Assembly: GCF_023101765.2 (NCBI RefSeq)
Contig: NC_064236.1
Span: 3,534,001 to 3,598,000, forward strand
DNA length: 64,000 nt
Direction: 5' to 3'
Source of the DNA: Spodoptera frugiperda
Lineage: Eukaryota; Arthropoda; Insecta; Lepidoptera; Noctuidae
Shown here one piece after another: positions 16,201 to 27,800 of the stretch. Below the pieces are notes generated by a model. That model ran no database searches. It worked only from the letters and a program-made list of their open reading frames with translations, and was not told where the DNA came from. Both the position numbers and the translations under genes were made by a program. Numbering within the stretch: the first letter of the stretch is position 1; the number at the start of each line of letters is the position of its first letter.

Positions 16201-19200
16201 AGTCATTTTAATTGGAAACTCCTTGGTTTTAAAGTTTAAGTAAGTTTTTAGAGCAAGAAAACATAGAATTATTATTACTTCATCCGCCGCACAGCCCCGA
16301 CCCTTTTTTGAGGGGCCCTGCTTTTTGAGCCGGAACCACGGTAAGCCCGCTAGGTATTCCGCAGCTCCGGATCAGGCATCAGCCCTATTACCAATAAACA
16401 ATACATTTTTAAATAGTATTGTTGTGTCACTTCCTTTATTCTCGATATTTTCAGTGCCACCCTCGTAGATCCGTTATACCACTTAACTCCCCCCCCCCCA
16501 CTTAAAAGTCCCCTCAACTATAATATTATTTCATCATCAGATCCTAACGATAATCACACGTCATACAAGAGTAAGATTCTCATTAATGCAAATAATTCAA
16601 GCCCAAACAAAGTAATTACTGAAATCCAAAAATCAAAAAATCACCATTTCTAATAGTTTCCTTCGCTTGCCCCAGGATTCCATCTCAAATCGTGAAATAA
16701 TGCGTTTATTATTTAAAAATATTAAAATGAGATAAGGGTCTGAAGTGGATCTGATGATGGAGCCAACAGACAGTCGAGGGAACTCCTCAACGGTTAACAG
16801 TAACTACCTTGTGTTTTGACTTGATTAATTTGTGTTGATGAGAACTTTACACTCAGATGGAGTGTAAAGTTCTCATCAACACAAAGGGGAACTCCTCGAT
16901 TGTTTACAGTAACTACCATGTGTTTGGGCTTGTATAATTTTTATTGATTAGAACTTTGCACCTATCTGAATTATATTGGGAAGACAGCACCGACTTCTAA
17001 CCTATGAGTGGATAGGTAACCTATTAGTACTAATAATAGTTATTTTATGCATTTTAATTTTTACCTTTTGTTTTGTTTTCATTTTTTGGTTTCTTTTTAT
17101 TTGTTTAGGAAATCAGTTAAAACCCGTATCGTTACAACTTCTGGGGTTCCAAGGTCCATCCCGATCAGCGCCTCGGGATCCGTATTGTTATGTGCTCTCG
17201 CCCCTGATATATGTTTCTGTCTGCAGGTGATGGATTTTTATGGACACTCAATGACCGTACGGATGCTCATTATTTACTGTTACCCTCCGCTGCTACTTTT
17301 GAGTCTCATAAAGGATTTGAAACTATTGACTCCATTTTCAACGATCTCAAACTTTGCCGTCATGCTCGGATTGTATCTCGTTTTCTTTTATTTAATAGAA
17401 GACGACGCTGAAATTGATGACAGTAAACTTCAAATGAAAGGAATTAAAGAAATTCCTGTATTCATCGGTATTACCCTTTTTGCGTTGGAGGCAGTGGGCG
17501 TGGTGAGTGTCAATGTTCTCTAGGCCTTCTACTATTGCTAAATGCTGTACAAGTTAAATGTCGCACTCGTGTGCAGATCTTGGCACTCGAGTACAACATG
17601 GAGAAGCCGCGGGACTTCACGGGCCTGTGCGGGCTGTTCAGTGTCGCCATGTTCATCATCATCACAATTTACGTCACTTTGGGGATCTTCGGCTATCTCA
17701 AGTACGGCAACAAATGCGAAGGATCCATTACGCTGAATTTGCCACAGAACCAGAAGTATTAATGTTTGCCTCTATTTTTAAATATTTGTTTCAATACACT
17801 GAAAAATTTATGTTAATACTAATAACATCTAAACACACATGTATCAATACAGTAAACTACATAGACATCACGTGAACGATGTGGTTGCATTTTCAGCTAA
17901 TACTCGTATAAACTAAAGATTACAATCAGGGGCGTAGTTAGCGCCGTATCATATTCATTGGTACATGTAGCTTAGCACTGGTGGAAACGGATTCAGCTAT
18001 GTTCTTTAAATGGAAAGTTGCGTGCTATGGATGTATGCTATGGATACGTGCTATGGATGCGTTTTATGGATGCGTGCTATGGATGCGTGCTATGGATGCG
18101 TGCTATGGATGCTTGCTATGGATGCGACTTTGAATGCGTGCTATGGATGCTTGCTATGGATGCGTGCTGTGGATGCTTGCTATGGATGCATGCTATGGAT
18201 GCGTGCTATGGATGCGTGCTATGGATGCGTGCTATGGATGCGTGCTATGAATGCATGCTATGAATGCGTGCTATGTATGCTTGCTATAGATGCGTGCTAT
18301 GAATGCGTGCTATGGATGCTTGCTATGGATGCGTGCTATGAATGCGTGCTATGGAAGCGTGCTATGGATGCGTGCTATGGAAGCGTGCTATGGATGCTTC
18401 CATGGATGCGTGCTAAGGAAGCGTGCTATGGATGCTTGCTATGGATACGCATCCATTGCACGCTCTATGGATGTGTGCTATAGATAGATGACTTCCCTAC
18501 TATCGATACTTCGCATACACCAGCTGCGCATTTTCCTCGCACACCTACGTAGCTTAGTATCAGTGGAAACGGTCACATAGTTTCAAAGTTTACCTATTAC
18601 ATCTTCACAGAATAGCTACACAGCACATCTCTAATACACATCACATACGTAATTTTGTTTTGTTAATTATTTTACTTTATTATTTTATTTACCAGTTCTA
18701 TCGAATATACAATAAAAATATTATTTTAGATAATAAAACATTTTGTTATTTTTATGCAATAACAATAATCCTAAACAAGCTCTCATAACAAAAGTATTTT
18801 TATATACATAGATTAAATTGTAAATTTACTATAATCTTGTAGTTAAATGACATGAACAATGTTACAGAAAGGCGCAAGTGGCGAAGCTGACATTTACGTT
18901 GGCCTTGTTTCTCTCATATCCACTACAAAACTTCGTAGCGTGGCAAATCGTATGGCGTAAATCAAGGAAAAAATTCAGAGAAAGCATCAGGCCTTTGGCA
19001 GATTATGTAATACGTATTCTGATCGCCACCATACCCTGTGAGTATTGCTGTACGCACCATTAGTATTCTGTTGTCGGCGGTTATTTTTCTTAGTCAGCCA
19101 GTTTCTGTATGACATTAAAAGCAGTTGGACTGTAGATTTTTTTTATGGAGTAGGTGGCAAACGACCAAACATGGATGGTAAGGCCTACACGATGGTAAGC

Positions 19201-19917
19201 GATCAGCGCCGCCCATGGACACCCGCAACACCAGGGGAGTCACAGGTGCGTTGCCGGCCTTTTAAAAAGGAGTATGCTTTTTTCTTGAAGGTTTGAAAGT
19301 CATATCGGTTCGGAAATTCCGCCGACGGCAGCTCATTCCGTAGTTTTGCTGTGCGAGGCAGTTAGATATTATTATATCTTTTAAAAATCTAATAAAAATA
19401 TTATTCGGCGTGCCTCGGCAACCACCTTAGGAAGCTGGCAGGTGGATCAAACGCCTGATGCAAAAGCCGTGCTCCTCAAAACAAAACGTATTATGAGGAG
19501 GCTTCTGTCTCTGGAGCCCTAACCACCGGTAGCTTGAACCATGCCCCCGTTACCGGTAGGGTCCTATTTATACATTTTTAAATATTGTTCTGTGTGTCCA
19601 ATAAATTGAACACTTGGAGTTACTTGGCTTCGGTTTCGTTTCCATGGAATGTGTACCTGCTTGTTGTTGCAGTCGGCATGGCGGTGCTGGCGCCCAACCT
19701 TGAGGCGTTCATGGGGCTGCTGGGCGCGTTCTGTCTCACGTTCGCAGCCATTGTGTTTCCTGCGCTCATGGAAATGCTCGTGTACTGGCCTAAAAAATAC
19801 GGATTCTGCTACTACAAATTATTCAAAGACTTATTAATTATTCTGTTTGGTATCGTCGCTTGTTGCTCAGGAGTCTATACCAGTGCTCTCGAAATGTTAG
19901 CAGGACCCAAACACTAA
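13218..19917 (+). CDS. Proton-coupled amino acid transporter-like protein (SLC36 family)
   Basis: Eight coding exons: 13218-13269, 13395-13461, 14942-15092, 15773-15979, 17227-17502, 17577-17755, 18868-19037, 19673-19917. Together they make 1347 nt (448 residues), and all splice phases agree. SLC36 proteins move small neutral amino acids with protons across plasma or lysosomal membranes and usually have 11 membrane segments and about 450-480 residues. Seen here: a short cytosolic N-terminus with DFDPHAHRHIPKPTT, then TM1 with KGCLGAGLLAMPNAF, the family's best-conserved motif. Next come a Lys/Arg-rich loop (CKRKRRGYMAY), FVAENVKQVMDFYG, IPVFIGITLFALEAVGV, LALEYNMEKPRDF, LKYGNKCEGSITLNLPQN and the C-terminal SALEMLAGPKH. 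The 5' UTR extends upstream of 13218. The first intron donor is GTGAGT. Candidate poly(A) signals are ATTAAA at 19982 and AATAAA at 20096-20101. The exact substrate cannot be read from sequence. Confidence 0.93.
13495..14690 (+). mobile_element. Lepidopteran repeat with CTAGT end, Helitron-like
   Basis: It begins about AATATTATAAATGTGAAAG with a (GTCT)n run, then ACCACTGAACCGATTTTGAT and a later TTGCAAAAAAATAGGGGAG. It closes with GCGGACGAAATCGCGGGCAA and AAACTAGTAG. A separate MITE interrupts it at 13567-13994. The closing motif is shared with elements at 4346, 43458, 43860, 44981 and 47325. The Helitron assignment is inferred from the CTAG|T end and the lack of TIRs. It fills intron 2 of the SLC36 gene. 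Confidence 0.55.
13567..13994. mobile_element. PIF/Harbinger-like MITE with TAA duplication
   Basis: The inverted ends GGCAGTTGTCCCACCG and its complement (13979-13994) are flanked by TAA on both sides (13564-13566 and 13995-13997), the TWA-type duplication of Harbinger elements. The interior holds repeated ACGAGTA/GCGAGT strings and no transposase. It splits the surrounding repeat between CACGCC and ACCACTGAACC. Confidence 0.8.
14942..14942 (+). other. Splice acceptor that decides exon 3 of the SLC36 gene
   Basis: Two AGs are possible: 14911-14912 and 14940-14941. Exon 2 ends two bases into a codon. Only the second AG keeps frame, giving PTT-TYSETMMHMLKG, which matches the family spacing. 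The upstream AG would shift frame and hit TGA after about 14 codons. Confidence 0.8.
15248..15270 (+). repeat. End fragment of the foldback family seen at 36132-37335
   Basis: TAGTCCGGTCAATTTAGAC is identical to the terminal 19 bases of the right arm of the long foldback. No matching opposite end lies in this intron, so only one end is supported. Confidence 0.5.
15980..17226 (+). other. SLC36 intron 4: repeats, including a short inverted pair
   Basis: The intron contains an R1 tail (16285-16395, minus) and a 9-base C run at 16491. An inverted pair at about 16835-16883 (TTGTGTTGATGAGAACTTTA then its complement) can form a tight hairpin. A related single copy follows at 16940. No coding exon is seen. 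Confidence 0.6.
16285..16395 (-). repeat. R1-type LINE 3' tail fragment
   Basis: Plus-strand GAGCCGGAACCACGGTAAGC, CCGCTAGGTATTCCGCAGCT and CCGGATCAGGCATCAGCC are the complement of the 3' tail of the LINE at 58380-59535. Confidence 0.65.
17755..17757 (+). other. Weak splice donor ending exon 6 of the SLC36 gene
   Basis: The exon ends ...CCACAGAACCAGAA before GTATTA, a poor donor compared with the GTGAGT and GTAAGT of its neighbours. Joining to 18868 restores the frame (QNQKKAQVAK). Failure to splice gives QNQKY and then TAA. Confidence 0.7.
18005..18487 (+). repeat. 13-bp minisatellite in SLC36 intron 6
   Basis: About 36 copies of the 13-mer ATGGATGCGTGCT are present, with variants such as ATGGATGCTTGCT, ATGAATGCGTGCT and ATGGAAGCGTGCT. 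Because 13 is not a multiple of 3, all frames stay open over long stretches and give false proteins rich in Met, Cys and Tyr. Similar ~28-bp direct repeats (GTAGCTTAG...GTGGAAACGG) lie at about 17966 and 18548, on either side of the array. Confidence 0.95.
19133..19300 (+). repeat. Interspersed repeat S (LINE/SINE tail)
   Basis: The segment reads TTTTATGGAGTAGGTGGCAA, CGATGGTAAGCGATCAGCGC, CGCAACACCAGG and TTTAAAAAGGAGTATGC in that order. The same string recurs at 43925-44068 (-), 48655-48810 (+), 53695-53815 (-), and in part at 56990-57080 and 59795-59885. It is in SLC36 intron 7. Confidence 0.75.
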
Positions 19918-21009
19918 ATGCTCGCGACTCAATCAAGCAAAATATGATTCACTAAATGTATTTTATTTACGTTTGTTATTAATTAAAGCAATAATAAGTG
20001 TATACCGACATATCTTGTCGATTATATACATACTTACTAGGTAATTGTGAATAGGCCGACGCCGATAATATTTTAAAAGAACAAACTTCTGGTGGAATAA
20101 AACACTTGTATTTTTAACAAAAATTTGCAATATCAAGGTACTTACCTTATATTTTTGTTAATCTAACAAACAGTAGAGATTTCTATGGACAAGAAGTGCA
20201 CCAATTTATTAAATGCGTTAACCGCCTCGTCAGTCATTGATGACGGACGCTTAGCGGAGGATTTGCCTTCAGCAATTAGGCAGAATTTTTAGCGTGATAC
20301 CTATTTTTCAACTAAAACTTAAAGTGGTTTGGTTCAGATCTTTTACGTTTTTTTATACCTTATAGTAGCTACTTCCACGCTGCTTCACCCACTGCTGCTC
20401 GGCCTCTTTTGATTGTAGCGTGATGATTTGTTTATGCTGTTCCTAAATATACGGACTATCCAACTCAAAAAGAATTATTCAATTCGAATCAGTAGTTCCG
20501 TAGGTTAGACCTTTACCTACCTACATATTAGCATATAGAGATTTTGACACACCAATTTATGTAAAAAATTAAATATTAAGATGGCCGACTGCAAACTAAG
20601 AGCCCTTTCAATCTTTCCTATACGACTTTTTTGGTATTTTGCATTTTCTGTGAACATTTGCAATAATAATGTAATTTATTTATTACAATACAGAAATAAA
20701 CATTTTAACAAATATGTGTTTTTTTGCAATTTGTCTTTGTGTTGTTCGTGTTGCTACCTGCACACTGCCTCGGCCTAAGATATGTAGTTGAAGACTTATT
20801 TATTGAAGTTTATATAAGATATTATATAAACTTCAATATAAACTTCGATAAAATTTTGTTGCATATTCATACTGTCATCAGTCTATGAATAAGCCCTGAG
20901 TTTTGAGACCAAACACAATGCCAACTCCTGGCATACATCTATATTCTGAATGCAATGACTTCAGTAAGAAATAGCTTTGTGGTGAAATACCGAATTATTC
21001 TCATCAATC
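19918..21009. other. SLC36 3' UTR and intergenic DNA
   Basis: The first ~200 bp are probably 3' UTR, ending after AATAAA at 20096. Beyond it is AT-rich DNA with no exon. A self-complementary pair around 20800-20850 (TTATTGAAGTTTATATAA and near-complements) can form a hairpin. Confidence 0.5.
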
Positions 21010-21150
21010 CTTTTTGAGGGGGAAAATCATGCAATGACTTCTCCCGCCTTGGGCGAGGCGAGAGGGAGTGTCAGACTCTTACTGACTAAAAACCACCCCA
21101 TTCCTACTCCTGCTTTTCCATTATCCACTAGGCAGTCCGCAGCTCTGGAA
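21010..21150 (-). repeat. R1-type LINE 3' tail fragment
   Basis: Complement of the R1 tail: GACTTCTCCCGCCTTGGGCG, GAGTGTCAGACTCTTACTGA, AAAAACCACCCCATTCCTAC and GGCAGTCCGCAGCTCTGG, in the usual order. Confidence 0.75.
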
Positions 21151-21309
21151 GCATAATCTTGCTTATAAAGTTGTTCTTATAATTGATTTTTTCTATGCAT
21201 ACTATGGTTGAAGCAATAAACATTTAACATTTTAATTTCTTTTAAATTCCAATATACATGCTTCTTAAAACTCATTGTCATAGTAATTGTATTACTTACC
21301 TATAAAACA

Positions 21310-21420
21310 ATAAAAAGGGGTAAATAAATATTGGGAAAATGTTCTAACACCAATTCACCCCTTTCCTGTATCTATTCACCATTTGAATTCAATCCACCCT
21401 GTTTTATGGTACTAAAATTC
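21310..21420. repeat. Repeat related to the 26.1-kb tandem array
   Basis: Shares TATTGGGAAAATGTTCTAAC / AATTCACCCCTTTCCTGTAT / TCTATTCACC with 26070-26270. The same motifs occur there in a longer array. Confidence 0.6.
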
Positions 21421-23159
21421 TAAGTGTTAGGTCCCCTTATTATTGAGATACCATGGTTATGCAACCCTGGTGCCTGTGCCTACCTTAGACATAAATAAGT
21501 TTGTAAATCTATGGTCGTGTGGACACCAGAATTAAAGCTGGGAGTGATTTGGTTGCCTAAAACAAGTAGGTTTTGCAAGCAAGTTAACCAAACTAAAACT
21601 GGTGTGATACTTCAAGAAAACTGGATACATTTTTGTTGGTTGGGATCAGGGTGGGATACTTGATGGTCTCAGGGAAAAAACATTCATTTTAATAGTCCCA
21701 ATTCAATATGAGAGTGCCTTTCCAACAGGATTTTAAGGAGAAAATTGTGATATTGGGTTACTTTTTACCATTATTTCTCTAAGCTATTTTTTTTTTGAGT
21801 ATTTTCCTATAGGTATGATGATTGTAATTATGTAGCCAGTACAGGTATTATGTACAGGTACTTAGTTAAAGTTAAAATAAAATAAGTTTCTTGAGACATG
21901 TTGTTGTTTTGGTAAATAACAAAATATTAAAAAATTACATAAGAATTTTATTTTGCAACGGTTTAATTTTATTAATAATCCGTCTAATAATTGTAGAATT
22001 GTAGAAGATAAAAAAAATATTTAAAAAAATATTTGTATTCTGCGCCATCTATTGATATTTTTGAAAAGTTATTAGTTCATAATTAATCCGCTAGATGGCA
22101 GTATTTTACGCCATCTAATGGTCTAGCTGTGTACTTTTACGACAGTTTGGAAGGAAATTCGTGTATGTGACATGTTTTCCGTAGTCATCCTGAACCTAGT
22201 TCTTAAATATTTAGCTAGATAGAGCTGTTATTCACTTTTGCATTAATGGTGTAGCAATATGGAAAACTTAAACAAAACTAGTTATCTTCTTAATAGTACA
22301 GGACCAATCTACTAGATGGCGCTGTTTCAATATAAAATTAATAGGCTAATTTTTAGGTAACGTTGTTATTAAATCATTGAAAATACACGATTTTAACAAT
22401 ATTTTTTATTACATTAATAGCACATTGAGTATAAGTAATAATAATTCAGTCAAATGTTGCCATACTGTAGGTTTTTAAGCCGGCTTCAGCATTGAAAGAC
22501 TATCGCTGTGAGCAATATAAAGCTATAGTATTAAAACATTTGCAGAGAAAGGATTGCATCGCAGAGCATATTATTATTGTTATTTACCGCTTAAGCAATA
22601 GACATTAGACATTATTATGTACGACGAGCTTGTAGTAATGATATGTTAATTATAATTATATTTGGAGTAAAATGATTTCCTTCAGGGCCAGCATGGAACA
22701 GATTTCATAATGCTTTTCAATCGGTAACCGTTTTGTAAACATAAATAAAAAAAATATTATATTTTAAGTAGAAAAAGACGAACATGCATGAAGTCTTTTC
22801 TTCTTCGTTGTTTAATGACACTTTTAGCAATAAAGATTACGGCTTCAGACGGTCCACACGTCTGATGCCAAACTGTCAGTGTGAATACTGACCGTGAAGA
22901 AATTAACTTAGTCAATTTTTACTGCATATGGAAAAGGCAGTATTGAAAACATTTAGCCACTACTCTGACTCTTCTTGCTCGTATAACCTGTACTCTTAGT
23001 ACTAGTTGGTTTTTTCAAATTGGTTTTATTGTCCCATAGTTTTGACGTCGTATTGTCGTTACATTGTTCCTACATATATATATATACAATAGGTAAATGA
23101 TCAAATAATGTATCAGAGATATTGTAAAGAACATTTTTTGAAAAAAGTAACGATGGAGT
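21421..23159. other. Intergenic, no gene seen
   Basis: No exon was found. Near 22045, 22090, 22110 and 22312 there are four short copies of a GCGCCATCTA / TAGATGGC string in both orientations, of unknown meaning. Confidence 0.4.
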
Positions 23160-23310
23160 TTCTTGATCGTTCTTCTCCATTCGAAGCAACACTTTGGAAC
23201 GAGCGCCTAGCTTCACTGACAGACAGACTGACGGACAGTTCAATTTGACGTTTCAAAAGTGCCTTATTTAGGATTAATTGAAATAAATGCTTTGACTTTG
23301 ACTTTGAGCC
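23160..23310 (+). repeat. LINE 3' end with (TTTGAC)n tail
   Basis: CTCCATTCGAAGCAACACTT, ACTGACAGACAGACTGACGG, AAAGTGCCTTATTTAGG and the tail GCTTTGACTTTGACTTTGAG match, in order, the minus-strand LINE remnant at 33155-33495. The short tandem tail is typical of non-LTR elements that lack poly(A). Confidence 0.7.
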
Positions 23311-23324
23311 ATCGCTCTGAGTCT

Positions 23325-23515
23325 TCTCCCTCGTCTTGTAAGACCTGTATGCTTAGTACGAATTTGTTTTATGTTCACCTAAATCGAAACCAGACCGCGT
23401 TTGGCGCTGATTGGCCAGCTCGAATATACCAAACAATTAGAGCAGCGAACGCTCTCGAAGAATTTCGATCGCTTTATACGTAAAACTTACTTGTACTAAG
23501 AGCGCTCTGACAAAA
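23325..23515. mobile_element. MITE-like palindromic repeat, CCAAT-rich family (copy 1)
   Basis: Opens with CTTAGTACGAATTTGTTTTA and contains GCGCTGATTGGCCAGCTCG. It closes with ACTTACTTGTACTAAGAGCG, an inverted partner of the opening. It is related to copies at 26565-26890 and 48055-48225. Confidence 0.55.
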
Positions 23516-24199
23516 GACTGTATATTAATTTGATAGAGATCAGATAACATTTGATTAAAAAGTTCTCAACACAAAAATAATTTAAACGAAGGTTTTGAAT
23601 CCGTCTGCTGAGCGTTAAGATAAATACATTCATTTTTGAACAGAGTATATACTCCAGCAAAGAGCTTCCACGAGCTGTTGCAGAAATTACCAAATTGAAT
23701 AAAACATTCGCCAGCAAATTTAACAATATTCAGTTCAAGTAACTTTCAAATATGAAACCGTTTAAAAACCTCATCAATACACAATATGAAACTGTTTAAC
23801 AAACTGCAATTTAAAATGGAAGGATTATACAAAGCACATAGCATATAGCATAAAATTTTATCCAAAGTTAGAATACAAGTTGGCACGTACAATTTAAATC
23901 CGGATCAACTGTAATAGACCACGTTAATGATATTTGGATAAAATTTAACAATATTTTATGGAAATAAAAATAGAATACATTGACCTACATTAATTAAATT
24001 AAACGTCTGACTTACGCAACTGTTTGATTACGGCCGGCTGGCGTGGCTCGAAACTGGTAGAGTAATCATGTTAACAGTTCCGTGGGTAAGCCGTTGAATC
24101 TAATTAAATATATTAAAGTACTAAGTAAGACTTCAATATTCGCGATCGTGGTTCAGAACAGGTGCAGAGAAGGATTTCCAGATTCTTAAATTATCAATT

Positions 24200-24420
24200 A
24201 TTACACACAACGTCACGCCTTTTACCCCCGAAGGGGTAGGCAGAGGTGCACTTTACGGCACGTAATGCCGCTATACAATGTACATTGTACACCCACTTTT
24301 CACCATTTGTGTTATAAGTCCCATGTAATAGGGGGTGAGCCTATTGCCACATCCTGGACACAATTCCCGTGCTACTACCGAGAAATTTTCGAAAATCCGA
24401 AAAAATAATTAATTAAGTAT
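24200..24420 (-). repeat. SINE body (same family as 47375-47655), headless
   Basis: CCTTTTACCCCCGAAGGGGT, GTGCACTTTACGGCACGTAA, TACACCCACTTTTCACCA and ATAAGTCCCATGTAATAGGG are the complement of the 3' body of the full SINE at 47375-47655. The tRNA-like head is absent or too diverged to see. Confidence 0.7.
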
Positions 24421-26069
24421 TAAAAACAATGATTATACTTGTAATTATCCGAATATCTCTGGAAATTGTAATCTGCCACTGTTCTCCACATGTCTAGAAA
24501 GTTCTATGATTAAAAGACAAGGTGCAACGTAACAATAAATGTGCAACTATGATAAAGATGATCAATATTTTGTTTACGTTAGATAACGAAATACATTCAC
24601 GTCCCGCACGTACCTTTTCTACGTCACGCCTTTAATTTTCCAAAATTTTCTTATAAATAGGCACCAGTTGTGTTACTGACTCCCATATAATATATGTATA
24701 TGAGGCTGGAAACTGCGGTACCCGTACGTGAACACGGTCTCATACAAAACTGACCCACGAGGGGCACCCGTCGCGTGAGCACATAAACATGCTTACTGAT
24801 TGTCGTTTTTATATTGTTAGTCGTCATTGTTTTGCTACGTAATTATTATATTAAGCTTTCAATTGATACGACTATAATGTACACCGTTAAAGTTGCATTA
24901 TCACGCCACGGGTGTCGCAGACGTCCGCATCGCAGTTTCAGCCCTAAAGGGAACCGATTACAATGAATTTTTCGTTTCACACAACCGACATTTCTTTCCC
25001 CACTTTCTTTATTACAATTCTCCAATTGCCCATTATGAAAGATTTTATCACATCGATAAAATAAATACAAACGTGAATTTGTTTCGAATATCAAACTGAC
25101 GGACTGAATAGGTATCGTCTATAGTAAGATTGCGCTAACGCGTTATAACAGAATTACAACGTACTAGTATTGCTATTGTATAATAAGATAAAGACGCGAT
25201 AAACATGTAGACGGATGAATTAGACCACTATTATTATAATCTAGTAAATACACAATGAAAACTAGTGCTCAAGCTGATATTACTGTGTTGTAGATAATTC
25301 GAAAAACATCTAGAATCTAGACATTCAGCGACCTAGTCTATCGACTATTATTATTATTAAAAAACATTTAATAATATATTTCAAAAGTCATTCTCTGTCA
25401 ACAATCGATGTATTTATTATATGTGTAAAGAAGTCAGAACATTAGTACAATGGCCTATTAATTATTTATATCTATTTAAAATCAGTGATATTTCGTTTTA
25501 TTGCTTTTAATTAGGTACAATATTCTCTCGGGGACTTGGGGTGTTAGGAATTATGAACTAGCATATTTACCGTAGCGTCTTTGATACAATTATGTATTTT
25601 TGGAATAATAATAAACACGTTTGCGTAAGTAATTACTCCTTAACAACTAACTACATTCTATTGATACTAAAATACATTTAGATGCGTTTTGTGATAATAT
25701 AAGTATAATAATATGTAATAATTATTTCAAAAATCTGTTTGTATGGTTAGGGAGCTAGGTTTCAATTTCTTATGAGGTAATATTTACTTATAAATCGGTG
25801 TAAATAACACTAAAAATCTGTATTATCAAAAAAGAGAGTTTATATTGCTTACCATCCAAGTTCCTTATGATTGGTCCTTAATTATAATTAAGTTCTTTGG
25901 TTGTAAAATTATCATCCAACAATTTATTTATTCTACCAAGAACAAGATGTAAGAAGATTAAGCTGTTTGCTTGTAACTAGTGCATAAGAACATAACAATT
26001 GCACAACCGCGAATCGAACACATAATTAAATCAACAACTATTTTTAATTTTATTTAACGGTAAAACGAG
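24421..26069. other. Intergenic, no gene seen
   Basis: AT-rich DNA. No exon, RNA gene or repeat shared with the rest of the window was recognised. Confidence 0.4.
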
Positions 26070-26270
26070 ATGAATAGTGTTCAAAGGGTGAATAGACAAA
26101 ATAATGGGGTGAATAAATATTAGAACATTTACCCAATATATATTTTAACCCTCTACTGTATTTATTCACCCCTCTTCTGTACTTATTCACCCCTCTACTG
26201 TATCTATTCACCCCTTTTCTGTATCTTTTCACCCCTCGAATTCTATTCACCTCTTTTTACGGTACCGCGA
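26070..26270. repeat. Degenerate ~20-bp tandem repeat
   Basis: Four to five consecutive units of the type TCTGTATTTATTCACCCC lie between about 26155 and 26250. They are preceded by inverted versions (GGGTGAATAGA, GGGGTGAATAAA) at 26087-26121, so the whole can fold back. Confidence 0.75.
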
Positions 26271-26564
26271 AAACTAGAGACGCTATTAGTATTCGTATTT
26301 TGTTAAAGTTAACAATTAACTGATAGAGAAAACGGTAACTATGAAACAACGACAATTTTAATACAATAACGGTTACTAGTATAATGTAACATACTTTGCC
26401 TCAAGCCCAGCCTTCTAAAGGCGAGACAAGGCGAGTCTACGATTTTAATGTTTATTTGTTTACTATTCGCGTCTTTTCTTCATTGTATTAAGTTTTAATG
26501 AAGAGAGATTTGGCCTATTTATATGGAAGCTGTATGGAATTATGTCACTGCCTCATTTTTAAAG

Positions 26565-26890
26565 TTAGTATCCTTAGTACGAGCTTGCTTTTCGCTGAAC
26601 GACAATGAAACGAGAGCATGACCGGCGCTCTGATTGGCCGGCACGAATGAACCAACCAATCCGTACCCATTAATACGATTTTTTTTTCGTTGGACGAAAA
26701 CGAAAGGTCACCGCATTCGGTGCCTCTGATTGGCCAGCACGAATGAACTAACCAATCATAGCGCCAAACACGCTTTCGTTTCGATTTCGTTAAATGTAAA
26801 AAAAAAAAACTTACTAAGGGAACAGAACGCCGAACGCGCTCTCATTTCGGTCTGGTTAAACATAAAACAAACTTGCACGAAGGCTTCTGA
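26565..26890. mobile_element. MITE-like palindromic repeat, CCAAT-rich family (copy 2, composite)
   Basis: Starts TATCCTTAGTACGAGCTTGC and has two GCTCTGATTGGCC-type segments with AATGAACCAACCAATC and AATGAACTAACCAATCATAG. It ends near AAAACAAACTTGCACG. Its length, about twice that of the 48-kb copy, suggests two units joined. Confidence 0.55.
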
Positions 26891-27559
26891 ATAAATAAGA
26901 GATCACCTGTATTAAACAACAAATGTTTAGACACTCCCTTAATGGCACCTGGCTAACTCACACCGAGTAAGTGTCCACATTTTTCTAATTATCAATAAAT
27001 GTACTGCATAATTCGTGTTATATATAAGTTTAAAATGTTTAAACCTATGTATAATTCCTGTCAGAATGGAAGCTACATTTTATTAAATAAATATACCTTA
27101 TGCTATTGGATATAAGTACTAGTTTGCTAGCTCCCTAGCCAGCGTGTATATTCTAATAACAACTGTGATATTGCTTTTAGTTCTGATAGTTTTGTGAAGG
27201 CATTGTTCCATTGCGGCGTGGACAGGTAAGACTATTAATTTTCTTCAACAAAAATCGTCGTTGGATCACGATATCAGTGGAACTTCATCTCGCATACGCA
27301 ACAATGGTACAACACCGAAATCCTTAAACTTAGACATTAAGTGATAGACATCGAATCAATTTATAATAATCGATTATTTCATTAATTCCTACAATATAAA
27401 AAATTACACAAATTGAGCTAAGTAAGATCTGTTTTTTAATTACTTTTCTAAAATTCTTATACGGACAACACATTAGAGGCAAATATATGCCTATGGAGTT
27501 TGAGGAATGAGTAAATGAGGACATAAAGTAACCGTTCCTTTGGATTCAGGCATAACCTC

Positions 27560-27800
27560 AAAATGTTTACCTCTAAAGTACAAATGACGTGCCCATGTAC
27601 AATGTAGCACCCTCTAGAAGCCTACCACTACTGCCACACCAGGTATAAACCCCGACTCCTCGCTATTACAGAGCCTTTCGAATATCGAAAAACCCAATAA
27701 TATGCTAAATATAAACCCCATAATGCCTGACCAGGGAATTGAATACCCCTTGTTCGACAGTCACACGCAACAATCGACCAACGAGGCAGTCCTATTGAAC
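27560..27800 (-). repeat. tRNA-derived SINE copy
   Basis: On minus: CTGCCTCGTTGGTCGATTG (A-box region), AAGGGGTATTCAATTCCC (decayed B box), then a body with GTTTTTCGATATTCG and a (TAGTGG)-like part. Same family as 1-58 and 47375-47655, more diverged. Confidence 0.6.

Noticed and set aside
18010..18487. Long open frames rich in Met, Cys, Tyr and Ala
   Set aside because: They translate the 13-bp minisatellite in three frames and lie in an intron.
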